Source of the DNA: Angustibacter luteus
GTDB lineage: Bacteria; Actinomycetota; Actinomycetes; Actinomycetales; Angustibacteraceae
Assembly: GCF_039541115.1 (NCBI RefSeq)
Contig: NZ_BAABFP010000007.1
Span: 522,290-586,289, forward strand
Length of the DNA stretch: 64,000 bases
Direction: 5' to 3'
Shown here in pieces: positions 60,198-64,000 of this stretch. Under the pieces are notes generated by a model that was not told the origin of the DNA, made no database searches, and was given only the letters and a program-made list of their open reading frames with translations. Positions within the stretch are counted from its first letter, which is position 1. Each line of letters starts with the position of its first letter. The position numbers and the translations under genes are program-made.

Positions 60198-61655
60198 GTG
60201 AGCGCCCCGAGCACATCCGCAACGCGCCGACTTCGCAACTTCGTCGGCGGTGAGTACGTCGACACCGTGGGGGACGCGGCGAGCGACCTGGTCGACCCGT
60301 CCACCGGGCAGGTCGTGGCGCATGCGCCGATCTCGTCCGAGCAGGACGTCGACCGGGCCTACACCGCGGCCGCCGCCGCCTTCGAGACGTGGGGCCAGAC
60401 GACGCCGAGCGAGCGCCAGCAGGCGCTGCTCAAGATCGCGGACGCCGTCGAGGCCCGAGCCGACGAGCTGGTCAAGCTCGAGGCACAGAACACGGGCAAG
60501 CCCTTCGCGCTCACCACGAGCGAGGAGATCCCGCCGATGGTGGACCAGATCCGGTTCTTCGCCGGGGCGGCCCGCGTGCTCGAGGGGCGCGCGGCGGGCG
60601 AGTACATGGCGGGGCACACGTCGTGGATCCGACGTGAGCCGATCGGCGTGATCGGGCAGGTGACCCCGTGGAACTACCCGATGATGATGGCCGTCTGGAA
60701 GTTCGCGCCGGCGATCGCCGCGGGTAACACCGTCGTGCTGAAGCCGAGCGACACGACCCCCGAGACCACCCTGCTGATGGCCGAGATCGCCGCCGAGTTC
60801 CTGCCGCCGGGTGTGCTCAACGTCGTCACGGGCGACCGGGACACCGGGCGCGCCATGATCGAGCACAGGATCCCGTCGATGGTGTCGATCACCGGGTCGG
60901 TGCGGGCCGGCATGCAGGTCGCCGAGGCCGCGGCGCGCGACGTCAAGCGAGTGCACCTCGAGCTCGGCGGCAAGGCGCCCGTCGTGGTGTTCGACGACGC
61001 CGACCTCGAGGCGGCGGCGGAGGCCATCGCCGTGGCCGGCTACTTCAACGCCGGCCAGGACTGCACGGCGGCGACCCGGGTGCTCGCCGGCCCGGGCATC
61101 CACGACGACTTCGTGGCCGCGCTGGCCGAGCAGGCCCGCGGCGCCAAGGTCGGCCTGCCGGACGACGAGGACGCGCTGCTCGGCCCGGTCAACAACGCCA
61201 ACCAGCTGCGGCACGTGTCCGGCTTCATCGACCGGCTGCCCGACCACGCGTCCATCGGCGCCGGCGGCGCCCGGGTCGACGGGCTGGGCGACGGCTACTT
61301 CTGGCAGCCCACCGTGGTCTCCGGGCTGCACCAGGACGACGAGGCGATCCAGAACGAGATCTTCGGCCCGGTGATCACGGTGCAGCGGTTCACCGACGAG
61401 CAGCAGGCGCTGGCCTGGGCGAACGGCGTGCCGTACGCCCTGGCCTCCTCCGTCTGGACCAAGGACTTCGGCCGGGCCATGCGGATGAGCAAGAAGCTGG
61501 ACTTCGGCTGCGTGTGGATCAACACGCACATCCCGCTGGTCGCGGAGATGCCGCACGGTGGCTTCAAGCACAGCGGCTACGGCAAGGACCTGTCGATGTA
61601 CGGGTTCGAGGACTACACCCGGATCAAGCACGTCATGGCGAACCTTGACTCCTGA
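60198..61655 (+). CDS. Aldehyde dehydrogenase (gamma-aminobutyraldehyde dehydrogenase-like)
   Basis: A 485-aa NAD-dependent aldehyde dehydrogenase with VTPWNYPMMMAVWKFAPAIAAGNT (about 152-175), catalytic Glu in LELGGKAPVV and catalytic Cys in FNAGQDCTAATR. It resembles aminobutyraldehyde dehydrogenases, which turn 4-aminobutanal from putrescine into GABA. GTG 60198 has AGGAG at 60188-60192. It is divergent from lrp and overlaps the solute-binding protein gene. Confidence 0.9.
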   Translation: MSAPSTSATRRLRNFVGGEYVDTVGDAASDLVDPSTGQVVAHAPISSEQDVDRAYTAAAAAFETWGQTTPSERQQALLKIADAVEARADELVKLEAQNTGKPFALTTSEEIPPMVDQIRFFAGAARVLEGRAAGEYMAGHTSWIRREPIGVIGQVTPWNYPMMMAVWKFAPAIAAGNTVVLKPSDTTPETTLLMAEIAAEFLPPGVLNVVTGDRDTGRAMIEHRIPSMVSITGSVRAGMQVAEAAARDVKRVHLELGGKAPVVVFDDADLEAAAEAIAVAGYFNAGQDCTAATRVLAGPGIHDDFVAALAEQARGAKVGLPDDEDALLGPVNNANQLRHVSGFIDRLPDHASIGAGGARVDGLGDGYFWQPTVVSGLHQDDEAIQNEIFGPVITVQRFTDEQQALAWANGVPYALASSVWTKDFGRAMRMSKKLDFGCVWINTHIPLVAEMPHGGFKHSGYGKDLSMYGFEDYTRIKHVMANLDS

Positions 61656-62826
61656 GATCGCGTACCGCCCCGGCCAGCTGTCCCGGCGCGCGTTCGTCGG
61701 CGGCTCCACCGCCGCGCTCGCCGCCCTGCTCGCCGCCTGCGGCACCAAGGGGACGGCGCGCTCGTCCGGCCCCGCGACCACGCCCGACCTCTCAGCGACC
61801 GAGAAGCTGGTGAAGTTCTCCAACTGGCCGCAGTACATCGACGTCAGCGACGACGACGACGGCAAGCGGCCGACGCTGGACGCGTTCACCAAGGCAACCG
61901 GGATCGCCGTCGACTACACCGAGGACGTCAACGACAACGAGGAGTTCTTCGCCAAGATCCGGCCCGCGGCGTCCAACGGCCAGTCCATCGGCCGCGACCT
62001 GTTCGTGGTCAGCGACTGGATGTCCTCGCGGATGATGCGGCAGAGCTGGGTGACCCAGTTCGACCACTCGAAGATGCCGAACGTGACGGCGAACCTGCTG
62101 CCGCAGCTGCGCGACGTCTCGTTCGACCCGGGCCGCAAGTACAGCCTGCCGTGGGCGTCGGGGATGACCGGCATCGCCTACAACAAGAAGCTCGTCGGCC
62201 GCGAGATCCGCGAGGTGAAGGACCTGTTCGCCCCGGACCTCAAGGGCAAGGTGACCATGTTCTCCGGCATGAAGGAGACGATGCCGCTGCTCATGCTGGG
62301 GCTGGGCATCGACATCGGCACCTTCACCGAGGCCGACTTCAACCGCGCGCTCGACGTCCTCAAGGACCAGATCGCGAAGGGCCAGATCCGCGCCTTCACC
62401 GGCAACGAGTACACCTCGTCGCTGGCGAAGGGGCAGACCGCGGCCTGCTTCGCCTGGAGCGGGGACGTGCTGCAGCTCGCGCTGGACGACCCGGACCTCG
62501 AGTTCGTCGTCCCCGAGGCCGGCGCCGAGCTCTGGTCGGACAACTGCATGATGCCGGCGCCGGTGTCGCACAAGGCCAACGCGGAGCAGCTCGTGGACTG
62601 GTACTACCGGCCCGAGGTGGCCGCCGCGCTGGCTTCGTGGGTGCAGTACATCCCGCCGGTCGAGGGCGCCCAGGACGAGATGAACAAGATCGACCCCGAT
62701 CTCGCGAAGAACCCGCTGATGTTCCCGGACGACGCGACGAAGAAGCGACTGAAGGTGCAGCGCGACCTCACCGACGCCGAGGACCTGACGTTCACAGCGG
62801 CGTTCACGGCGGCGACCGAGACGTAG
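61645..62826 (+). CDS. Spermidine/putrescine-type ABC transporter solute-binding protein (PotD-like)
   Basis: A 393-aa exported protein. The N-terminus LSRRAFVGGSTAALAALLAAC contains a twin-arginine-like SRRAF motif and a lipobox at the Cys. The mature part has the cluster D-I fold of PotD/PotF (KFSNWPQYIDV; DLFVVSDWMSSRM; LPWASGMTGIAYNKK; SYTSS-like region). It starts at TTG 61645, overlapping the dehydrogenase stop. No permease or ATPase genes follow within the window, so the transporter is incomplete here. Its partners must lie elsewhere or be lost. Confidence 0.85.
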   Translation: MTPEIAYRPGQLSRRAFVGGSTAALAALLAACGTKGTARSSGPATTPDLSATEKLVKFSNWPQYIDVSDDDDGKRPTLDAFTKATGIAVDYTEDVNDNEEFFAKIRPAASNGQSIGRDLFVVSDWMSSRMMRQSWVTQFDHSKMPNVTANLLPQLRDVSFDPGRKYSLPWASGMTGIAYNKKLVGREIREVKDLFAPDLKGKVTMFSGMKETMPLLMLGLGIDIGTFTEADFNRALDVLKDQIAKGQIRAFTGNEYTSSLAKGQTAACFAWSGDVLQLALDDPDLEFVVPEAGAELWSDNCMMPAPVSHKANAEQLVDWYYRPEVAAALASWVQYIPPVEGAQDEMNKIDPDLAKNPLMFPDDATKKRLKVQRDLTDAEDLTFTAAFTAATET

Positions 62827-62850
62827 GCGGCGCCCGCGGCGAGCGCCGTC

Positions 62851-63138
62851 CTACACGTCCACGCTCAGCCGGACCGTGACGACGTCCCCGAGCTCGAGGT
62901 CCTCGGCGCGCTGCACCGCCTGCTTCACCGGCACGAGGTAGCGCCCGGCCTTGGGGAACAGGGACGTCGTCCACTCGGTGTCGCCGAGCTGCACCCGGAC
63001 CGGGATGACCCCCCAGCCGTAGCTGACCTCGGCGGCGGCCGCCTTCAGCTCGACGCATTGGTCCTCCGGGACGGTGACGAAGTGGTAGGGCGACGGGCCG
63101 CGCCAGTACCAGATCTCGCCGGTCAGCTCGAGGTCCAT
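62851..63138 (-). CDS. DUF1905 domain-containing protein
   Basis: A 95-aa protein covering one DUF1905 domain, with IWYWRGPSPYHFVTVP, then SYGWGVIPVRVQLGDTEWTTSLFPKAGRYLVPVK. The fold is a small beta-barrel; the function is unknown. ATG 63138. It is convergent with the solute-binding protein gene (24 bases) and divergent from the WYL gene (53 bases). Confidence 0.85.
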   Translation of the reverse strand: MDLELTGEIWYWRGPSPYHFVTVPEDQCVELKAAAAEVSYGWGVIPVRVQLGDTEWTTSLFPKAGRYLVPVKQAVQRAEDLELGDVVTVRLSVDV

Positions 63139-63191
63139 CGGGCCAGGTTAGGCTCCCTGGCGGACGTTCCGCTTCCGGAAAGCAGGAGTGC

Positions 63192-64000
63192 ATGGCCGCC
63201 GATCTCAGCCCCACCGCGCGGGCGCTGCTGACCCTCGAGCTCGTCCAGGGCAGTCCCGGGGTCACCGCGGAACGGCTCGCGGACAAGCTCGGCGTCTCGG
63301 AACGGGCCGCCCGCCGCTACATCACGATCCTGCGCGAGGCGGGCATCCCGATCGAGTCCACCCGCGGCCCCTACGGCGGCTACCGGGTCGGTCGGGGGCT
63401 GCGGCTGCCGCCCCTCGTGTTCAGCTCGGCGGAGGCGCTCGGCCTGGTGATGGCCGTGCTGGACGGTCACCACGAGGCCAGTGACCCCAGCGACCCGGTG
63501 GGCAGCGCCCTGGGCAAGATCGTGCGAGCCCTGCCCGAGCCCGTCGCCGCCCAGGCCGAGGCCGTTCGCCGGACCACCTCGCCCGCGCCGGACCGGGCCG
63601 CCGTCCGACCCGAGCCCGGAACCACCGCCGACCTGGTGGACGCCGTCTCGGCGCACCGGCGAGTCCGGCTCGACTACCGCTCCGAGGCCGGTTCGGAGTG
63701 GGTCATGGACGTCGACCCGTGGGCGGTCGTCGTCCGGCACGGGCGGTGGTACCTGCTCTGCCACGCCCTGGCCAAGGACGCCCTGCGGGCGTTCCGGATC
63801 GACCGGGTCCGCGGTGTCGAGCTCCTGCCGGACACGTTCCAGCCGCCCGTCGACCTCGACCCGGTCGCGGTGCTCGAGGCGCACCTGGCCACGGGGTGGG
63901 AGTTCGACGTCGAGGTGGTGATCGACGCCGCCGTCGACGCGGTGGCCCGCTGCCTGCCGCGGTCGCTGGGGGTGCTGGAACCGTCGGGGGACGGTGGGTG
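63192..64000 (+). CDS. HTH/WYL domain transcriptional regulator (partial, cut by window end)
   Basis: Begins MAADLSPTARALLTLELVQG. An HTH_11 winged helix covers about 8-60 (PGVTAERLADKLGVSERAARRYITILREAG), then a WYL domain from about 145 with VRHGRWYLLCHALAKDALRAFRIDRVRG. A WCX-like domain begins near 225 and is truncated at base 64000 with no stop. WYL regulators bind nucleic-acid or nucleotide ligands and control stress, DNA damage or phage-defence genes. The 269 complete codons seen are about 80% of the usual 320-330 aa. Confidence 0.88.
   Translation, partial: MAADLSPTARALLTLELVQGSPGVTAERLADKLGVSERAARRYITILREAGIPIESTRGPYGGYRVGRGLRLPPLVFSSAEALGLVMAVLDGHHEASDPSDPVGSALGKIVRALPEPVAAQAEAVRRTTSPAPDRAAVRPEPGTTADLVDAVSAHRRVRLDYRSEAGSEWVMDVDPWAVVVRHGRWYLLCHALAKDALRAFRIDRVRGVELLPDTFQPPVDLDPVAVLEAHLATGWEFDVEVVIDAAVDAVARCLPRSLGVLEPSGDGG

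Overview
This window is a compact stretch of chromosome from a high-GC actinobacterium (Actinomycetia). The evidence is the hrcA-dnaJ-rsmE and phoH-ybeY-CBS-era-recO-uppS orders, the yraN-comM-dprA-xerC-whiG-M23 block followed later by rpsB-tsf-pyrH-frr-cdsA-rlmN, a mycobacterial-order egtABCD ergothioneine cluster, a WhiG/FliA-type sigma factor, a DivIVA-domain protein, and heavy use of GTG/TTG starts with 1-8 base overlaps. The genus cannot be fixed from sequence alone; a Kineosporiales-like organism would fit, at low confidence. I see no rRNA, tRNA, CRISPR, insertion sequence or prophage, and no gene-free stretch longer than 300 bases.

Layout. 1-2000: end of hrcA, dnaJ, rsmE (protein folding and 16S rRNA methylation). 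2114-6403: egtA-egtB-egtC-egtD, with no egtE beside them. 6487-8303 (minus): a SigE-family sigma factor followed by a membrane-anchored GerMN/Gmad2 protein. 8407-14093: HIT protein, serine hydrolase, phoH, ybeY, CNNM/CBS protein, era. 14094-17403: asd, bracketed by two copies of a palindromic repeat, then leuA behind a Leu-codon leader peptide. 17495-20708: GGDEF protein, recO, uppS. 20778-23942 (minus): znuA-znuC-znuB-zur, with two Zur-box palindromes before znuA. 23989-26205: a small membrane protein, an ABM-fold protein, glyS. 26229-31831: a divergent LysR/EamA pair, then an ABC exporter with a NarL-type two-component system.

31968-37431: yraN, comM, dprA, xerC, whiG and a convergent M23 protein. 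37575-41490: TMEM175-type channel, SDR, aminotransferase, MFS transporter, lying between the M23 gene and rpsB. 41697-47187: rpsB-tsf, a strong hairpin, pyrH-frr-cdsA-rlmN. 47321-54300: a DivIVA-repeat protein, methyltransferase, two split-barrel flavoproteins, a class V aminotransferase divergent from an acyl-CoA synthetase, and a GntR regulator with a sterol-desaturase-like oxygenase. 54456-56093: second GGDEF protein. 56096-62826: a divergent amine-catabolism locus (Lrp, class III aminotransferase, split-barrel protein and FAD oxidase on minus; aldehyde dehydrogenase and PotD-like binding protein on plus). 62851-64000: a DUF1905 protein and a WYL regulator cut by the window edge.

Regulatory and repeat features that the genes do not explain include the leuA attenuator, tandem Zur operators, -10 elements placed so that HIT and asd mRNAs would be leaderless, two families of long intergenic inverted repeats, a perfect 12-bp palindrome at the sensor-kinase start, and in-frame tandem DNA repeats that build a His-rich tail on ZnuB and a linker in the GerMN protein. 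Nothing here is clearly a wholly undescribed system; the better leads are the sigma/GerMN pair, the two repeat-sensor GGDEF proteins, the DivIVA-like four-repeat protein and the palindromic repeat families.
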